Assembly: GCF_001886195.1 (NCBI RefSeq)
Contig: NZ_JXLB01000012.1
Coordinates: 32,222-96,221 of the forward strand
Source of the DNA: Enterococcus ratti
Lineage (GTDB): Bacteria > Bacillota > Bacilli > Lactobacillales > Enterococcaceae
Length of the DNA: 64,000 nt
Direction of reading: 5' to 3'
The translations under genes and the position numbers were made by a program. The notes under the pieces were generated by a model. The model saw nothing but the letters and a program-made list of their open reading frames with translations, was not told the DNA's origin and made no database searches. This document shows, one piece after another, positions 41,123-53,174 of this stretch. Numbering within the stretch: position 1 is the stretch's first letter; every line of letters starts with the position of its first letter.

Positions 41123-42619
41123 TTATTTCACCTTCTTTTCTAAGACTTTCGCTAATTTTGTAAGAGCGGTAATGAGAATCAAATACATGATAGCGATAAT
41201 GAGATAAACATACGTACTTTGTGTGGTACGTGCAACGATAATTTTACCCGTTTGTAATAATTCAACTACTCCGATTGCAGAAATAATCGTTGTATCTTTT
41301 AATGAAATTACAAACTGATTAACAAAAGACGGTAACATAATTTTAATTGCTTGCGGTAAAATAATTTTTTGCATGGTTCGGTTGTAGGATAGACCAAGAC
41401 TGCGAGAAGCTTCCATTTGTCCTATTGGCACAGCTTTAATCCCGCCGCGAACGATTTCAGCAATATAGGCACTTGCATTTAGTGTTAATGTGATGATTCC
41501 GGCGACAAAATCTGGAATTGTAAAACCAATGAGTCCTGGTAACCCAAAGAAAATAAAGAAAGCAAGAACCATCATTGGGATACCACGAATGATATCGACA
41601 TAAATGCTTGCGATGGTTCGCAAGGCTCGAATAGGTGCTACACTAAATAATCCAAAAATAATTCCAACTATTAATGCCAAAGCAAAGGAAATGAGTGTTA
41701 ATAAAATGGTTTTCCATAATCCTTTAAGCAAAGCTTGGTAGTTGTTTTGTAGTAGTCCGATCAATGTGGATTCATCTTTGCTTTTTTGAGCGGCATTGCT
41801 GTCTGTTGAAATGTATTGATGAAGAATCTTATTGTATTCGCCTGTCCGCTTTAATTCTTTTAGTCCTTCATTAAACATTTGCAAAAGTTCACCATTTTGT
41901 CCTTTTTTGACGGCGAATGCATACTTCCCGCCTGACTCTTTGGCAATGGGGGTTTCTAAATTTTGTCCGCTTTTGATAGCATAACCGATGACTGGATAAT
42001 CATCCATCATGGCATCAATTGCGCCAATCTTTAAACCATCATATAATTGATCGGCAGAATCAAAATATTTGATAGTGTATCCGTATTGGTTTTCGTGATC
42101 GTTTAAAAAATCGGCGCTTTCAGTTCCGACTTTGGCACCTACAGTTTTTCCTTTTAAATCTTTATAGGATTTAATGGCGTGATTGCCCTTTTTAACAGCA
42201 ATTTGAATTCCGCTTTCAAAGTAAGGATCAGAGAAATCATAATTTTTTTTACGCTCATCAGAAATCGTCATTCCTGCGATCATTCCATCTGCTTGCCCAG
42301 ATTCTAATGCTTGTAAAGCAGCAGAAAATCCGCGATAGTCCATGCGCAAGTTGAATCCTTGCATTTTAGAGATGGCTTTCATTAAGTCGACGTCAATTCC
42401 TTCGTATTTTCCTTCTGTGTTTTGAAATTCAAAAGGTGCGAAAGCTGAATCACTGGCGATAACATAGGTTTCTTTTTCTGGTTTTATTTTTTGCATCGTC
42501 TCCTTCGTGCGTGATTCTGTTGTATTTTTATTTTCAGCTTGCATGGGAATACTAAACGTAAATGTGATAAATCCTATCATCATGAAAATAATTATGTGAA
42601 TAAAATGCTTTTTTTTCAT
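41123..42619 (-). CDS. glnP: Fused substrate-binding protein and permease of amino acid ABC transporter (GlnP-like)
   Basis: The 498-residue protein joins a signal peptide (residues about 1-28), one extracellular binding domain of the SBP_bac_3 family ([17 protein letters not shown] to about residue 275) and a HisM-type membrane permease (about 295-498, with the EAA-like loop [22 protein letters not shown] region). The fusion is typical of lactococcal and enterococcal GlnP, which may carry one or two binding domains; this one has one. ATG 42619 has AGGAGG upstream; the frame is open to 42652. It is divergent from uvrB. Confidence 0.92.
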   Translation of the reverse strand: MKKKHFIHIIIFMMIGFITFTFSIPMQAENKNTTESRTKETMQKIKPEKETYVIASDSAFAPFEFQNTEGKYEGIDVDLMKAISKMQGFNLRMDYRGFSAALQALESGQADGMIAGMTISDERKKNYDFSDPYFESGIQIAVKKGNHAIKSYKDLKGKTVGAKVGTESADFLNDHENQYGYTIKYFDSADQLYDGLKIGAIDAMMDDYPVIGYAIKSGQNLETPIAKESGGKYAFAVKKGQNGELLQMFNEGLKELKRTGEYNKILHQYISTDSNAAQKSKDESTLIGLLQNNYQALLKGLWKTILLTLISFALALIVGIIFGLFSVAPIRALRTIASIYVDIIRGIPMMVLAFFIFFGLPGLIGFTIPDFVAGIITLTLNASAYIAEIVRGGIKAVPIGQMEASRSLGLSYNRTMQKIILPQAIKIMLPSFVNQFVISLKDTTIISAIGVVELLQTGKIIVARTTQSTYVYLIIAIMYLILITALTKLAKVLEKKVK

Positions 42620-42808
42620 AATCAACCTCCTAAAATCCCAATAACTTTTCATATTTTTTTATTATAGGTGAAAACTAATAATAGATACAAGTTGAATGTG
42701 TTGAAAAAAATAAAAAAAAATCATTTCATCACAAATCACGTTATAAAATATAACATTTCAAGGTTAGGTATTGAAGATTTATTTAAGAAAATAAAAAGTT
42801 AGAAGTAG

Positions 42809-42822
42809 CGAAAGTATGTTCG
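42809..42822. promoter_or_regulatory. LexA (DinR) SOS box of uvrBA
   Basis: CGAAAGTATGTTCG matches the Gram-positive SOS box CGAACATATGTTCG at 12 of 14 positions and lies directly upstream of the -10 element. It implies induction of uvrB-uvrA by DNA damage. Confidence 0.8.
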
Positions 42823-42825
42823 GTA

Positions 42826-42834
42826 TGATATAAT
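42826..42834 (+). promoter_or_regulatory. Extended -10 promoter of uvrBA
   Basis: TGATATAAT with a perfect -10. The SOS box overlaps the spacer and -35 region. Confidence 0.7.
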
Positions 42835-42917
42835 GTCTAAGCATGAAATGCCTTTGCTTTCCTTTTCTTTTTTTCAGTCGTAAAATGAAGAGGAGAGAAT
42901 GAGAAGGAGGATAAAAA

Positions 42918-44912
42918 ATGATAGAAAGAGATACCTCCCGACACTTTGAATTGGTGTCAAAATATCAACCGGCAGGAGATCAACCAGAAGCTATTAGCCA
43001 GCTCGTTGATGGGGTTGTTGCAGGAAAAAAAGCGCAGATACTTTTAGGAGCAACGGGCACCGGAAAAACATATACGGTTTCCAATCTTATTGAAAAAGTA
43101 AATAAGCCAACTTTAATTATTGCTCATAATAAAACATTAGCTGGACAATTATATGGAGAATTTAAAGAGTTTTTCCCTTACAATGCAGTCGAGTACTTTG
43201 TTTCTTATTATGATTACTACCAGCCAGAAGCCTATGTTCCTTCAAGCGATACGTATATTGAAAAAGATTCCAGTGTCAATGATGAAATTGATAAACTGCG
43301 GCATTCGGCAACTAGTTCATTACTGGAACGAAACGATGTCATTGTAATTGCTTCTGTTTCTTGTATTTTTGGTTTAGGGTCACCTTTTGAGTACCAAAAA
43401 CAAGTCGTTTCCATTAGAAGAGGAGCTGAACTTGATCGGAATCAATTGATTCGAGAATTAGTGGGCATTCAATTTGAGCGAAACGATATAGATTTTCAGC
43501 GTGGTCGTTTTCGAGTGCGTGGTGATGTTGTGGAAATTTTCCCAGCTTCACGGGATGAACGTGCATTGCGCATCGAATTTTTTGGAGATGAGGTTGAAAG
43601 AATCCGGGAAGTCAATGCGTTGACCGGAGAAGTATTAGGAGAAACAGAGCACGTAGCCATTTTTCCAGCAACACACTTTGTTACAAATGATGAACACATG
43701 GAGCAAGCTGTCGCCAATATTAAAGCCGAACTTGAACAGCGTTTGGCTGTTTTACGAAATGAAAATAAATTGCTTGAAGCGCAACGTTTGGAACAGCGAA
43801 CAAATTATGACATTGAAATGATGCTAGAGATGGGCTATACTTCTGGAATTGAAAACTATTCCCGCCACATGGATGGACGTAAAGAAGGCGAACCGCCTTA
43901 TACGCTACTTGATTTTTTTCCTAAGGATTTTTTGATGATTATTGATGAATCACATGTGACGATGCCACAAATTCGTGGAATGTACAACGGAGATCGGGCA
44001 AGGAAACAAATGTTAGTGGATTATGGATTTCGTTTGCCATCGGCTTTAGATAATCGTCCGTTACGTTTGGAAGAATTTGAAAAACATGTGAATCAAATCG
44101 TTTATATTTCTGCAACACCCGGTCCTTATGAATACGAGCAGACGGATACGGTAATCCAACAGATCATTCGTCCTACTGGGCTACTGGATCCATTGATCGA
44201 AGTACGACCAATTATGGGGCAAATTGATGATCTTGTCGGTGAAATTAATGAGCGAGTAGAAAAAGATCAGCGGGTATTTGTGACCACCTTGACGAAAAAA
44301 ATGGCAGAAGACTTAACGGATTATTTCAAGGAATTAGGAATTAAAGTCAAGTATCTTCATAGCGACATCAAAACGTTGGAGCGTACGGAAATTATTCGCA
44401 ATCTTCGTTTAGGTGAATTTGACGTGCTTGTAGGAATTAATTTATTGCGTGAAGGGTTAGACGTACCGGAAGTTTCATTAGTGGCAATTTTAGATGCAGA
44501 CAAAGAAGGCTTTTTACGCAGTGAACGATCCTTAGTACAGACAATCGGTCGAGCTGCTCGAAACGCAGAAGGAAAAGTAATTATGTATGCAGATAAAATA
44601 ACTGATTCAATGCAACGGGCGATTGACGAAACTGCAAGACGCCGCAGAATCCAAGAAAGATACAATCAAGAACATGGAATCATTCCAAAAACAATTATTA
44701 AAGAAATTCGGGATTTAATCTCAATAACGAAAGTCTCAGAAGACAAAGCAAAAGAAACGGTTCAAGTATCTTATGAAGAAATGACAAGAGAAGAAAAAGC
44801 GACACTGCTAATGAAATTAGAAAAAGAAATGAAAGATGCTGCAAAAGCTTTAGATTTTGAGACGGCTGCTAACGTCCGAGACATGATTCTTGAATTAAAG
44901 GCTTCAAAGTAG
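42918..44912 (+). CDS. uvrB: Excinuclease ABC subunit B
   Basis: The 664-residue helicase-like protein verifies lesions and loads UvrC in nucleotide excision repair. Walker A GATGTGKT lies at about residue 43, the beta-hairpin region with [12 protein letters not shown] follows, and [22 protein letters not shown] and QTIGRAARN are helicase motifs. The C-terminal UvrB/UvrC coiled-coil motif ([20 protein letters not shown]) is present. AAGGAGG precedes the start; uvrA follows after nine bases. Confidence 0.97.
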   Translation: MIERDTSRHFELVSKYQPAGDQPEAISQLVDGVVAGKKAQILLGATGTGKTYTVSNLIEKVNKPTLIIAHNKTLAGQLYGEFKEFFPYNAVEYFVSYYDYYQPEAYVPSSDTYIEKDSSVNDEIDKLRHSATSSLLERNDVIVIASVSCIFGLGSPFEYQKQVVSIRRGAELDRNQLIRELVGIQFERNDIDFQRGRFRVRGDVVEIFPASRDERALRIEFFGDEVERIREVNALTGEVLGETEHVAIFPATHFVTNDEHMEQAVANIKAELEQRLAVLRNENKLLEAQRLEQRTNYDIEMMLEMGYTSGIENYSRHMDGRKEGEPPYTLLDFFPKDFLMIIDESHVTMPQIRGMYNGDRARKQMLVDYGFRLPSALDNRPLRLEEFEKHVNQIVYISATPGPYEYEQTDTVIQQIIRPTGLLDPLIEVRPIMGQIDDLVGEINERVEKDQRVFVTTLTKKMAEDLTDYFKELGIKVKYLHSDIKTLERTEIIRNLRLGEFDVLVGINLLREGLDVPEVSLVAILDADKEGFLRSERSLVQTIGRAARNAEGKVIMYADKITDSMQRAIDETARRRRIQERYNQEHGIIPKTIIKEIRDLISITKVSEDKAKETVQVSYEEMTREEKATLLMKLEKEMKDAAKALDFETAANVRDMILELKASK

Positions 44913-44921
44913 GAGGATTAT

Positions 44922-47744
44922 ATGGCAAACGATAAAATTATCATCCATGGTGCAAGAGCCCACAATTTAAAAAACGTAAATGTTACAATTCCTAGAGATA
45001 AATTTGTTGTAGTGACAGGATTGTCGGGTTCTGGAAAAAGTTCATTAGCATTTGACACATTATATGCAGAAGGACAAAGAAGATATGTCGAAAGTCTTTC
45101 TGCTTATGCACGTCAGTTTTTAGGACAAATGGATAAACCAGATGTAGATAGTATTGATGGATTAAGTCCTGCGATTTCCATCGATCAAAAAACGACAAGT
45201 AAAAATCCTCGTTCGACAGTCGGCACAGTGACTGAAATTAACGACTATCTGCGCTTGTTGTTTGCTCGTGTCGGTCATCCAATCTGTCCAAATGATCACA
45301 TTGAGATTACTAGCCAGTCAATTGATCAAATGGCAGATAAAGTGTTGGAACTATCAGAACGAACGAAGATTCAAATTCTTGCTCCTATCATTGTAAAGAA
45401 AAAAGGGCAACATAAAAAAGTGTTTGAACGCATTCAAAAAGAAGGGTATGTACGTGTTCGAGTAGATAGTGAGATTTACGACTTAAGTGAAGTACCTGAA
45501 CTTGAGAAAAATAAAAAGCATGACATAGCAATTGTTATTGACCGAATTATCGTAAAAGAAGGTATTCGGTCACGTTTGTTTGATTCCATTGAAGCAGCTT
45601 TACGTTTGGCAGAAGGGTATGTTTTGATTGATGTGATCGGCAAAGAGGAACTGCTGTTTAGTGAACATTATTCGTGTCCGTATTGTGGCTTTACTGTAGG
45701 CGAATTAGAGCCAAGGTTGTTTTCATTTAACGCTCCCTTTGGTGCATGTCCGGATTGTGACGGGCTGGGGGTTAAATTAGAAGTTGACCAAGATTTGGTC
45801 GTATCGGATCGTACAAAGACATTAAGCCAAGGTGCGGTCGTTCCATGGAATCCAATTAGTTCGCAGTATTATCCGCAATTGTTAAGACAAGCTTGTGAAA
45901 GTTATGGAATTGATATGGATACACCTTTTGAAGAATTACCAGCAGAGCATCAAGAAATTGTGATGAACGGCACGGATGAACCTTTTCATTTCCATTATGA
46001 AAATGATTTTGGTGGAGTACGAGATGTAGAAACGACTTTTGAAGGGGTACTAAAGAATATTAAACGCCGTTATCATGAAACAACAAGTGATTTTACAAGA
46101 GAGCAAATGAGACAATACATGACCGAATTAACTTGTCAAACGTGTAAAGGATATCGCTTGAATCCGCAAGCATTATCTGTTCAAATTAATGGAACTAATA
46201 TTGGACAAGTAAATGAATTATCTATTCAAAAAGCAGCAGCGTTCTTTTCTTGTTTAACTCTTTCTGAACAAGAAAAAGTTATTGCGCGACCTATCTTAAA
46301 AGAAGTGAATGATCGCCTTTCTTTCTTAGAAAATGTGGGATTGAATTATTTAACGTTGAGCCGTGCTTCGGGTACTTTGTCAGGAGGAGAAGCACAACGA
46401 ATTCGCTTAGCTACTCAGATTGGTTCTAATTTATCAGGAGTACTTTACATCTTAGATGAACCTTCGATTGGACTTCATCAAAGAGACAATGATCGTTTGA
46501 TTGGGTCGTTGAAAAAGATGCGAGATTTAGGAAACACATTAGTAGTTGTAGAGCATGATGAAGACACCATGCGTGCAGCAGATTATCTTATTGATGTAGG
46601 TCCTGGAGCTGGTCATCAAGGAGGAGAGATCGTATCTGCTGGAACGCCAAAAGAAGTAGCTGCGGATAAAAATTCATTGACAGGACAGTATTTATCTGGT
46701 GAAAAGAGTATTCCAGTGCCTAACAAACGTCGAAAGGGAAATGGAAAAGAAATAAAAATAACAGGTGCTGTAGAAAACAATCTAAAAAATGTTTCAGTTA
46801 CGTTTCCTTTAGGAGAATTCGTTGCTGTAACTGGTGTTTCTGGTTCCGGTAAGAGCACGCTAGTAAATAGCATTCTTAAACGTGCTTTGGCTCAAAAGCT
46901 TAATCGCAATTCTGCTAAACCGGGAAAATTTCGCACTATTACAGGATACGAAAGCATTGAAAAAATTATTGATATCGATCAAAGTCCAATCGGCAGAACA
47001 CCGCGAAGCAATCCAGCGACTTACACCAGTGTGTTTGATGATATTCGAGAGCTATTTGCCCAAACGAACGAAGCCAAAATGCGTGGGTATAAAAAAGGTC
47101 GCTTTAGCTTTAATGTAAAAGGTGGGCGCTGTGAAGCATGTCGTGGTGATGGAATCATTAAAATTGAAATGCACTTTTTACCTGATGTTTACGTGCCTTG
47201 TGAAGTTTGCCATGGCAAACGCTACAATTCTGAAACGCTAGAAGTTCATTACAAAGGAAAAAGTATTGCTGATGTTTTAGAGATGACGGTAGAAGATGCG
47301 GTGGAATTTTTCCAACCGATTCCTAAGATTCACCGAAAATTACAAACAATTGTGGATGTTGGTTTAGGGTACGTCACGATGGGGCAGCCAGCAACGACGT
47401 TATCTGGTGGAGAAGCGCAGCGTATGAAACTGGCAAGTGAGTTGCACAAAATATCCAACGGTAAAAATTTTTATATTTTAGATGAGCCAACTACCGGTCT
47501 TCATACGGATGATATTGCACGATTGCTTGATGTATTGCAACGTTTGGTAGAAGCAGGAAATACGGTATTGGTGATTGAACATAATCTGGATGTGATTAAA
47601 ACTGCTGACTATATTATCGACCTTGGTCCAGAAGGTGGTGAAGGCGGCGGAACGATTTTGGCAGTGGGGACGCCGGAAGAAATCATCCAAGTAAAAGAAA
47701 GTTATACGGGAAAATATTTAAAAAAAGTAATGACTAATAAATAG
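44922..47744 (+). CDS. uvrA: Excinuclease ABC subunit A
   Basis: The 940-residue damage-recognition ATPase has two ABC modules. The first shows [14 protein letters not shown] near residue 33, the first zinc finger (CPYCGF and CPDCDG) and [12 protein letters not shown]. The second shows [12 protein letters not shown] near residue 640, the second zinc finger (CEAC and CEVC) and another [12 protein letters not shown]. Length is canonical. It is co-transcribed with uvrB under SOS control. Confidence 0.97.
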   Translation: MANDKIIIHGARAHNLKNVNVTIPRDKFVVVTGLSGSGKSSLAFDTLYAEGQRRYVESLSAYARQFLGQMDKPDVDSIDGLSPAISIDQKTTSKNPRSTVGTVTEINDYLRLLFARVGHPICPNDHIEITSQSIDQMADKVLELSERTKIQILAPIIVKKKGQHKKVFERIQKEGYVRVRVDSEIYDLSEVPELEKNKKHDIAIVIDRIIVKEGIRSRLFDSIEAALRLAEGYVLIDVIGKEELLFSEHYSCPYCGFTVGELEPRLFSFNAPFGACPDCDGLGVKLEVDQDLVVSDRTKTLSQGAVVPWNPISSQYYPQLLRQACESYGIDMDTPFEELPAEHQEIVMNGTDEPFHFHYENDFGGVRDVETTFEGVLKNIKRRYHETTSDFTREQMRQYMTELTCQTCKGYRLNPQALSVQINGTNIGQVNELSIQKAAAFFSCLTLSEQEKVIARPILKEVNDRLSFLENVGLNYLTLSRASGTLSGGEAQRIRLATQIGSNLSGVLYILDEPSIGLHQRDNDRLIGSLKKMRDLGNTLVVVEHDEDTMRAADYLIDVGPGAGHQGGEIVSAGTPKEVAADKNSLTGQYLSGEKSIPVPNKRRKGNGKEIKITGAVENNLKNVSVTFPLGEFVAVTGVSGSGKSTLVNSILKRALAQKLNRNSAKPGKFRTITGYESIEKIIDIDQSPIGRTPRSNPATYTSVFDDIRELFAQTNEAKMRGYKKGRFSFNVKGGRCEACRGDGIIKIEMHFLPDVYVPCEVCHGKRYNSETLEVHYKGKSIADVLEMTVEDAVEFFQPIPKIHRKLQTIVDVGLGYVTMGQPATTLSGGEAQRMKLASELHKISNGKNFYILDEPTTGLHTDDIARLLDVLQRLVEAGNTVLVIEHNLDVIKTADYIIDLGPEGGEGGGTILAVGTPEEIIQVKESYTGKYLKKVMTNK

Positions 47745-47888
47745 GATGGTTAAAAAAGAATTAAAAACAGCTATTTCTTCTTGTTTTATTGACTTGACTA
47801 TTCTAGAATACGTTACATGGTAGTTCTTTCTACACTAATTAGTATAGATAAAAACTTCCTATAAGTTCAATCCGTTCAAAAAAGAATT

Positions 47889-47923
47889 GAGTAATCGGAG
47901 GAGTTTCCTTTGATTGCTTTTTT
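47889..47923 (+). terminator. Possible terminator after uvrA
   Basis: GTAATCGGAGG pairs with CCTTTGATTGC (with G-U pairs) ahead of TTTTTT. It overlaps the promoter of the next gene, so the assignment is tentative. Confidence 0.5.
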
Positions 47924-47937
47924 CTTTGTGGTATGAT
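47910..47937 (+). promoter_or_regulatory. Promoter of the D-aspartate ligase operon
   Basis: TTGATT (47910-47915), 16 bases, TATGAT (47932-47937), with the coding start about 58 bases downstream. Confidence 0.5.
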
Positions 47938-47994
47938 ATTTCTTGTGTAGTTGAAAAAGAAAAACTAGAGATTATGGGTAAGTGAGAGATAATA

Positions 47995-49257
47995 ATGAAC
48001 AGTAATGAAAAAGAAGAATTTATTCCTATTTTATTAGGCAGTGACATGAACGTATATGGGATGGCACGCTCGTTTCATGAAGCCTATGGAAAAGAGTGTC
48101 AAGCGTATGCTTCAAACCAATTAGCGCCTACTCGCTATAGTAAGATTGTTAAAGTAGAAGTAATTCATGGCTTTGATAAAGATCCTATATTTATTGAATC
48201 CATGCTGCGTTTAGCAAAAGAGAAGTATACAGATAAAACGAAGAAATATCTACTACTCGCTTGTGGAGACGGGTATGCAGAATTGATTTCTCAACACAAA
48301 GAGGAATTATCGAAGTATTTTATTTGTCCTTACATCGACTATTCGTTATTTAAGCGTTTAATTAATAAGGTAAGTTTTTATGAAGTATGTGAGCAATATA
48401 AATTGCCCTACCCAAAAACATTTATTGTGAAAAAAGAAATGCTAATGGATGGCTATTTAAAACAAGAATTACCGCTTGAATTTCCGGTGGCAGTAAAGCC
48501 CGCTAATAGCGTGGAGTATTTGTCTATCCAATTTGAAGGTAGAAAAAAAGCGTTTATCATTGATAACCGGAAAGAATTTGATGTGATTGTAGGACGTATT
48601 TATGAAGCGGGGTATACCAGTGAAATAATTGTCCAAGATTTTATTCCCGGTGATGACAGTAATATGCGTGTGTTGAATGCATATGTGGATGAAACACATC
48701 AAGTACGTATGATGTGTTTAGGACATCCTTTATTAGAAGATCCTACACCGGCGTCAATCGGAAATTATGTGGTGATCATGCCAGATTACAATGAAAAAAT
48801 TTATCAAACGATTAAACGTTTCTTAGAAGAAATCAAGTATACGGGATTTGCCAATTTTGATATGAAATATGATTCAAGAGACGGTGAATACAAATTATTT
48901 GAAATCAATCTTCGTCAAGGAAGAAGTAGTTTTTTTGTAACTCTTAATGGACTGAATTTAGCAAAATTTGTAACAGAAGATCGTGTGTTAAAAAAAGCAT
49001 TTACAGAAACGATTTATGGGACCAATCAAACTGATCAAGCAAAATTATGGATGGGTGTACCAAAAAAAATTTTTATAACTTATGCAAAAGAAAGCAAAGA
49101 TAAAAAAATGGCAGAAAAAATGATTAAAGAAAACCGATATGGAACTACTGTTTTTTATAAAAAAGATCGGTCGATTAAACGCTGGGTATTGATGAAGTAT
49201 ATGTTTAGAAATTACATTCCCCGATTTAAAAAATATTTTCATGTGAAAGAAGGTTGA
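47995..49257 (+). CDS. asl: D-aspartate ligase (ATP-grasp), peptidoglycan cross-bridge
   Basis: The 420-residue protein has the ATP-grasp layout: an N-terminal domain (ILLGSDMNVYGMARSFHEAY), the PVAVKPANSVEY and IIVQDFIPGDDSNMRVLN strands that hold ATP, and NFDMKYDSRDGEYKLFEINL with metal-binding Glu and Asn. Length and neighbourhood fit Asl of E. faecium (Aslfm), which attaches D-Asp to the Lys side chain of UDP-MurNAc-pentapeptide. An aspartate racemase starts four bases after its stop, which supports D-Asp as substrate. The product would be amidated to D-Asn in the mature bridge. GAGAG before the ATG is a moderate ribosome site. Confidence 0.85.
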   Translation: MNSNEKEEFIPILLGSDMNVYGMARSFHEAYGKECQAYASNQLAPTRYSKIVKVEVIHGFDKDPIFIESMLRLAKEKYTDKTKKYLLLACGDGYAELISQHKEELSKYFICPYIDYSLFKRLINKVSFYEVCEQYKLPYPKTFIVKKEMLMDGYLKQELPLEFPVAVKPANSVEYLSIQFEGRKKAFIIDNRKEFDVIVGRIYEAGYTSEIIVQDFIPGDDSNMRVLNAYVDETHQVRMMCLGHPLLEDPTPASIGNYVVIMPDYNEKIYQTIKRFLEEIKYTGFANFDMKYDSRDGEYKLFEINLRQGRSSFFVTLNGLNLAKFVTEDRVLKKAFTETIYGTNQTDQAKLWMGVPKKIFITYAKESKDKKMAEKMIKENRYGTTVFYKKDRSIKRWVLMKYMFRNYIPRFKKYFHVKEG

Positions 49258-49260
49258 TTC

Positions 49261-49971
49261 ATGGAAAACTTTTTTAGTATTTTGGGTGGAATGGGTACAA
49301 AGGCTACAGAAAGCTTTATTCGTTTAATCAATCATCGAATAAAGGCGAAAAAAGACCAAGAATATTTAAACTATGTATTATTCAATCATGCAACGGTGCC
49401 TGATAGAACGGCTTATATTTTAGATCGTAAACAGGAAAGTCCGATGCCTTATTTACTTGATGATATTAAACAACAAAATTTGCTAAATCCCAATTTTATT
49501 GTTTTAACGTGCAATACCGCTCATTATTTTTTTGATGAATTACAAGCAGCAACGAAAATTCCAATTCTTCATATGCCAAAAGAAGCAGCTAATGAATTGG
49601 TTCGTCAACAAACGACTGGAAAAGTTGCACTTTTAGGAACGCAAGGCAGCATGAAAGCAGGAATTTATGAAAAAGAAGTCAGACAATTAGGTTTTGACGT
49701 AGTCATTCCGGATTCACAGCTGCAAGCAAAAATTAATCATTTGATTTATCATGATATCAAAGAAGCCGATTATCTTAATAAGAAATTATACGATGAAATT
49801 CTAGAAGAAGCGATTCAACGTTTTAATTGTGAAAAGATCATTTTAGGCTGTACGGAACTGTCGTTAATGCAAGAATATGTAGGAGAAAAGATTTATCCTG
49901 TAATTGATGCCCAGTCAATATTAGCAGATCGAACGATCGAGCGTGCTTTACAAAGTCGCAGCATTTTTTGA
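49261..49971 (+). CDS. Aspartate racemase
   Basis: The 236-residue enzyme belongs to the PLP-independent aspartate/glutamate racemase family. The two catalytic Cys are visible: [10 protein letters not shown] (C84) and [10 protein letters not shown] (C197). [11 protein letters not shown] at the start is typical of aspartate rather than glutamate racemases. It follows the D-aspartate ligase by four bases, so it supplies D-Asp for cross-bridge synthesis, as the racemase next to Aslfm does in E. faecium. Confidence 0.9.
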   Translation: MENFFSILGGMGTKATESFIRLINHRIKAKKDQEYLNYVLFNHATVPDRTAYILDRKQESPMPYLLDDIKQQNLLNPNFIVLTCNTAHYFFDELQAATKIPILHMPKEAANELVRQQTTGKVALLGTQGSMKAGIYEKEVRQLGFDVVIPDSQLQAKINHLIYHDIKEADYLNKKLYDEILEEAIQRFNCEKIILGCTELSLMQEYVGEKIYPVIDAQSILADRTIERALQSRSIF

Positions 49972-49988
49972 GTAAGCGGAAGTTGTTT

Positions 49989-50032
49989 AAAAATAGGGAC
50001 GGATACCCTTTGAGGGATTTGTCCCTATTTTT
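49989..50032 (+). terminator. Terminator after the racemase
   Basis: A perfect 12-bp stem AAAAATAGGGAC with GTCCCTATTTTT. Confidence 0.9.
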
Positions 50033-50084
50033 ATCGATCATTTGTTCTTAAAAATGTTTTAACTAGTAATGACACGCCCGGAGA

Positions 50085-50093
50085 TGTTATAAT
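50085..50093 (+). promoter_or_regulatory. Extended -10 promoter of rapZ-yvcK-whiA
   Basis: TGTTATAAT, a perfect extended -10, lies 31 bases before the chosen rapZ start. Confidence 0.6.
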
Positions 50094-50124
50094 TTTAAAA
50101 AGATGTATGAGAGGAGACCATTTG

Positions 50125-51012
50125 ATGATGGCTGATAATTTACAATTAGTGATTATTACAGGGATGAGTGGGGCTGGAAAAACGGTAGCCATTCAAAGTT
50201 TTGAAGATATGGGGTATTTTTGTATTGATAATATGCCGCCAAACCTTATTCCTAAATTTTGGGAGTTAATTAAAGAATCAGGGAAAGTGACGAAAATGGC
50301 CTTAGTCGTTGATTTACGTTCACGCTCTTTTTTTGAAGAAATTCAAAACATGTTAGTAGAAATTGAAAATACAAATTTTATTGATACGTCTATCTTGTTT
50401 TTAGATGCCTCCGATGAAGAGCTCGTAGCACGTTATAAGGAAACAAGACGGACTCACCCAATGGCGATGAATGGCCTCGTAACAGAAGGCATTCGTAAAG
50501 AACGTGCAATATTGAATGACTTAAAAACTCAAGCGTCTGTCATTATTGATACGACACCATTGACACCTCGACAACTAAGAGAAAAAATTAATCAAACATT
50601 TAAGACAAAAGAAGATCAAGGATTTCGAATTGAATTTGTCTCATTTGGGTTTAAATATGGATTACCGATTGACGGAGATATTGTAATGGACGTACGTTTT
50701 TTGCCGAATCCACACTATATTTCTGAATTAAGACCTTTGACGGGAAAAGATCAACCAGTGTACGATTATGTGATGTCTTTTGAAGAAACTGAATCATTTT
50801 ATCAGAAGTTTTTAGATTTATTGCAGACGGTTTTACCGGGATACATCAAAGAAGGAAAAAGTAGTTTGACGGTAGCCATTGGTTGCACGGGTGGACAACA
50901 TCGTTCCGTTGCTTTAACTCAACGTTTATCTAAAGCGTTAAGCAAAAATTACAAAGTGAATGTGACACATCGTGATAAAGATAAACGGAAAGAGACGGTG
51001 AATCGTTCGTGA
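50125..51012 (+). CDS. rapZ: RapZ/YvcJ nucleotide-binding protein
   Basis: The 295-residue P-loop protein has Walker A GMSGAGKT near residue 14 and the conserved C-terminal [10 protein letters not shown] motif. In E. coli RapZ controls GlmZ RNA decay; in Firmicutes YvcJ binds GTP/ATP and influences competence in B. subtilis, and its precise role is open. ATG 50125 is chosen since GAGGAG lies eight bases upstream. The stop overlaps the yvcK start. Confidence 0.93.
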   Translation: MMADNLQLVIITGMSGAGKTVAIQSFEDMGYFCIDNMPPNLIPKFWELIKESGKVTKMALVVDLRSRSFFEEIQNMLVEIENTNFIDTSILFLDASDEELVARYKETRRTHPMAMNGLVTEGIRKERAILNDLKTQASVIIDTTPLTPRQLREKINQTFKTKEDQGFRIEFVSFGFKYGLPIDGDIVMDVRFLPNPHYISELRPLTGKDQPVYDYVMSFEETESFYQKFLDLLQTVLPGYIKEGKSSLTVAIGCTGGQHRSVALTQRLSKALSKNYKVNVTHRDKDKRKETVNRS

Positions 51013-52007
51013 AAATGAAGACGTACCGTATCAGAAAACCTAAGATTGTTGTAGTTGGTGGTGGCACAGGTTTACCAGTTATTTTGAAGAGTTTGCGCAA
51101 TCAAGGTGCAGACATTACAGCCATTGTGACGGTGGCAGATGATGGAGGAAGCAGCGGGGAACTCAGAGAATCAATTGCTGTGGCACCTCCTGGAGATTTG
51201 AGGAATGTTTTAGTTTCTTTATCGGATATGCCTCAATTTTATGAAGATATTTTTCAATACCGTTTTAAAAAAGAAGATCAATTCTTGGCAAACCATACGA
51301 TTGGTAATTTGATCATTGCAGCTGTAGCAGAAATGAGAGGGAGTACATATGAAGCGGTCCAACTCTTAGCTAAAATGATGCATGTGGATGGTCATATTTA
51401 TCCTTCTTCGGAAACTCCTCTAACCCTTCATGCTGTTTTTAAAGACGGTACAACGGCTACGGGTGAGTCAAAAATCGCTTTAGATCGTAAAACGATTGAT
51501 CACGTATATGTGCGCAATACAACAGACGATAGTGAAGCAAAACCTGCACGTAAGGTTGTTTCTGCTATCCTAGAAGCAGACATGGTTGTGTTAGGACCGG
51601 GTAGTTTATTTACGAGCATTTTACCGAATCTAGTGATTCAAGAAATTGGTGAAGCAGTAGCAAAAACGAGCGCTGAAGTGGTGTATATTTGCAACATTAT
51701 GACTCAAAAAGGAGAAACGGAGTATTTTACTGATGCCGATCATATTCGAGTGTTGCATGAACACTTGAAACAGCCATTTATCAATACTGTTCTAGTTAAT
51801 ACTGAGAAAGTGCCAGAAGGTTATATGGATCCGGAAATTTATGATGAATACCTCGTTCAAGTGACACATGATTTTAATGGTCTTCGTAAAGAAGGGTGTC
51901 GTGTGATCTCTACTGATTTCTTAGAATTAAAAAATGGTGGGGTATTCCACGATGGAGAAAAAGTGGTGGAAGAGTTGTTTCGTTTAGTTTTTGGATCAAA
52001 ATATTAA
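51009..52007 (+). CDS. yvcK: YvcK/GlmR gluconeogenesis factor
   Basis: The 332-residue protein of the CofD-like fold has [14 protein letters not shown] near residue 12 and [12 protein letters not shown], the sugar-nucleotide-binding loops. In B. subtilis YvcK (GlmR) binds UDP-GlcNAc and stimulates GlmS, feeding cell-wall precursor synthesis. It starts at GTG overlapping the rapZ stop by four bases. whiA follows. glmM elsewhere in this window serves the same pathway. Confidence 0.93.
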   Translation: MKMKTYRIRKPKIVVVGGGTGLPVILKSLRNQGADITAIVTVADDGGSSGELRESIAVAPPGDLRNVLVSLSDMPQFYEDIFQYRFKKEDQFLANHTIGNLIIAAVAEMRGSTYEAVQLLAKMMHVDGHIYPSSETPLTLHAVFKDGTTATGESKIALDRKTIDHVYVRNTTDDSEAKPARKVVSAILEADMVVLGPGSLFTSILPNLVIQEIGEAVAKTSAEVVYICNIMTQKGETEYFTDADHIRVLHEHLKQPFINTVLVNTEKVPEGYMDPEIYDEYLVQVTHDFNGLRKEGCRVISTDFLELKNGGVFHDGEKVVEELFRLVFGSKY

Positions 52008-52041
52008 CGCAACTGTTTTAAAGAGAAAGGAGGAGGAGAAA

Positions 52042-53004
52042 ATGTCATTTGCAGCAGACGTCAAAAAAGAGCTTACTACTCTTGAAGTTCATCGAGAACA
52101 TGCTAAAGCAGAATTAGCGGCACTTTTGCGCATGAATGGTTCTTTAGGGATCGTAAATCAACAATTTATTTTAAATGTGCAAACAGAAAATGCAGCGATT
52201 GCTAGACGAATTTATTCTCTTTTAAAAGATCATTATAATGTTCGAAGCGAGCTACTTGTTCGAAAAAAAATGAAATTAAAAAAGAATAATGTCTACATCG
52301 TTCGTTTAAAGCAAGGAACAAAAAATGTGTTAATGGACTTAGATATCATGGATGGTCTAATGTTCAATGGCAACGTCTCTAAAGAGATTATGGGAAATTC
52401 TCAAAAAATGCGTTCCTATCTAAGAGGCGCATTTATGGCGTCTGGTTCGGTGAATAATCCTGAGACTAGCCGTTATCATTTAGAAATATTTTCAATCTAT
52501 GAACAGCATAATCAAGATATTTGTGAGATGCTAAATTATTATGGTTTGCACGCTCGAACGTTAGAACGCCGAAATGGCTATATTTCTTATTTAAAGGGAG
52601 CGGAAAAAATTGCTGATTTTTTGACTTTGATCGGTGCGACAAATTCAATGTTACGTTTTGAAGACGTAAGGATCGTTCGTGATATGCGCAATTCAGTCAA
52701 TCGTTTAGTCAACTGTGAAACAGCCAATCTTAATAAAACGATTGATGCTGCTTCCAAACAAATTGAAAATATTGAATTGATTGAAAATAAAGTGGGATTG
52801 AATGCTTTGCCTGAAAAATTGCAAGAAATTGCAGAGCTAAGATTACAGCATCCTGAAGTCAGCTTAAAAGAACTAGGAGAAATGATGCCATCAGGTACGA
52901 TTTCAAAGTCGGGGATTAATCATCGTATAAGAAAAATTAATGAATTTGCCGAAAAATTACGAGCAGGAGCGAACGGAAATAAGAAAGAAGTTGCAGTAAA
53001 ATAA
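52042..53004 (+). CDS. whiA: DNA-binding protein WhiA
   Basis: The 320-residue protein pairs an N-terminal LAGLIDADG-like homing-endonuclease fold without nuclease function ([20 protein letters not shown], about residues 115-134) with a C-terminal helix-turn-helix ([21 protein letters not shown]). WhiA is linked to cell division and chromosome segregation in Firmicutes. ATG 52042 follows AAGGAGGAGG. The frame is open back to 51991 within yvcK, but that start has no ribosome site. A hairpin terminator follows. Confidence 0.95.
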   Translation: MSFAADVKKELTTLEVHREHAKAELAALLRMNGSLGIVNQQFILNVQTENAAIARRIYSLLKDHYNVRSELLVRKKMKLKKNNVYIVRLKQGTKNVLMDLDIMDGLMFNGNVSKEIMGNSQKMRSYLRGAFMASGSVNNPETSRYHLEIFSIYEQHNQDICEMLNYYGLHARTLERRNGYISYLKGAEKIADFLTLIGATNSMLRFEDVRIVRDMRNSVNRLVNCETANLNKTIDAASKQIENIELIENKVGLNALPEKLQEIAELRLQHPEVSLKELGEMMPSGTISKSGINHRIRKINEFAEKLRAGANGNKKEVAVK

Positions 53005-53052
53005 CTGATTCATTTAATTGTTCTGATTTAATGAATATTTCATTTTTAGAAG

Positions 53053-53080
53053 GAAATGAGTTTCAACTCATTTCTTTTTT
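53053..53080 (+). terminator. Terminator after whiA
   Basis: GAAATGAGTT pairs with AACTCATTTC around TC, followed by a T-run. Confidence 0.85.
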
Positions 53081-53174
53081 CTTTTTTTATAAAAAAAAGT
53101 TTTAGAAAAGTTAGGGGATGTGGTAACAATGAACGTAGTAGAAATATATTTTTTATAGAAAAGGAATTAGTAAA

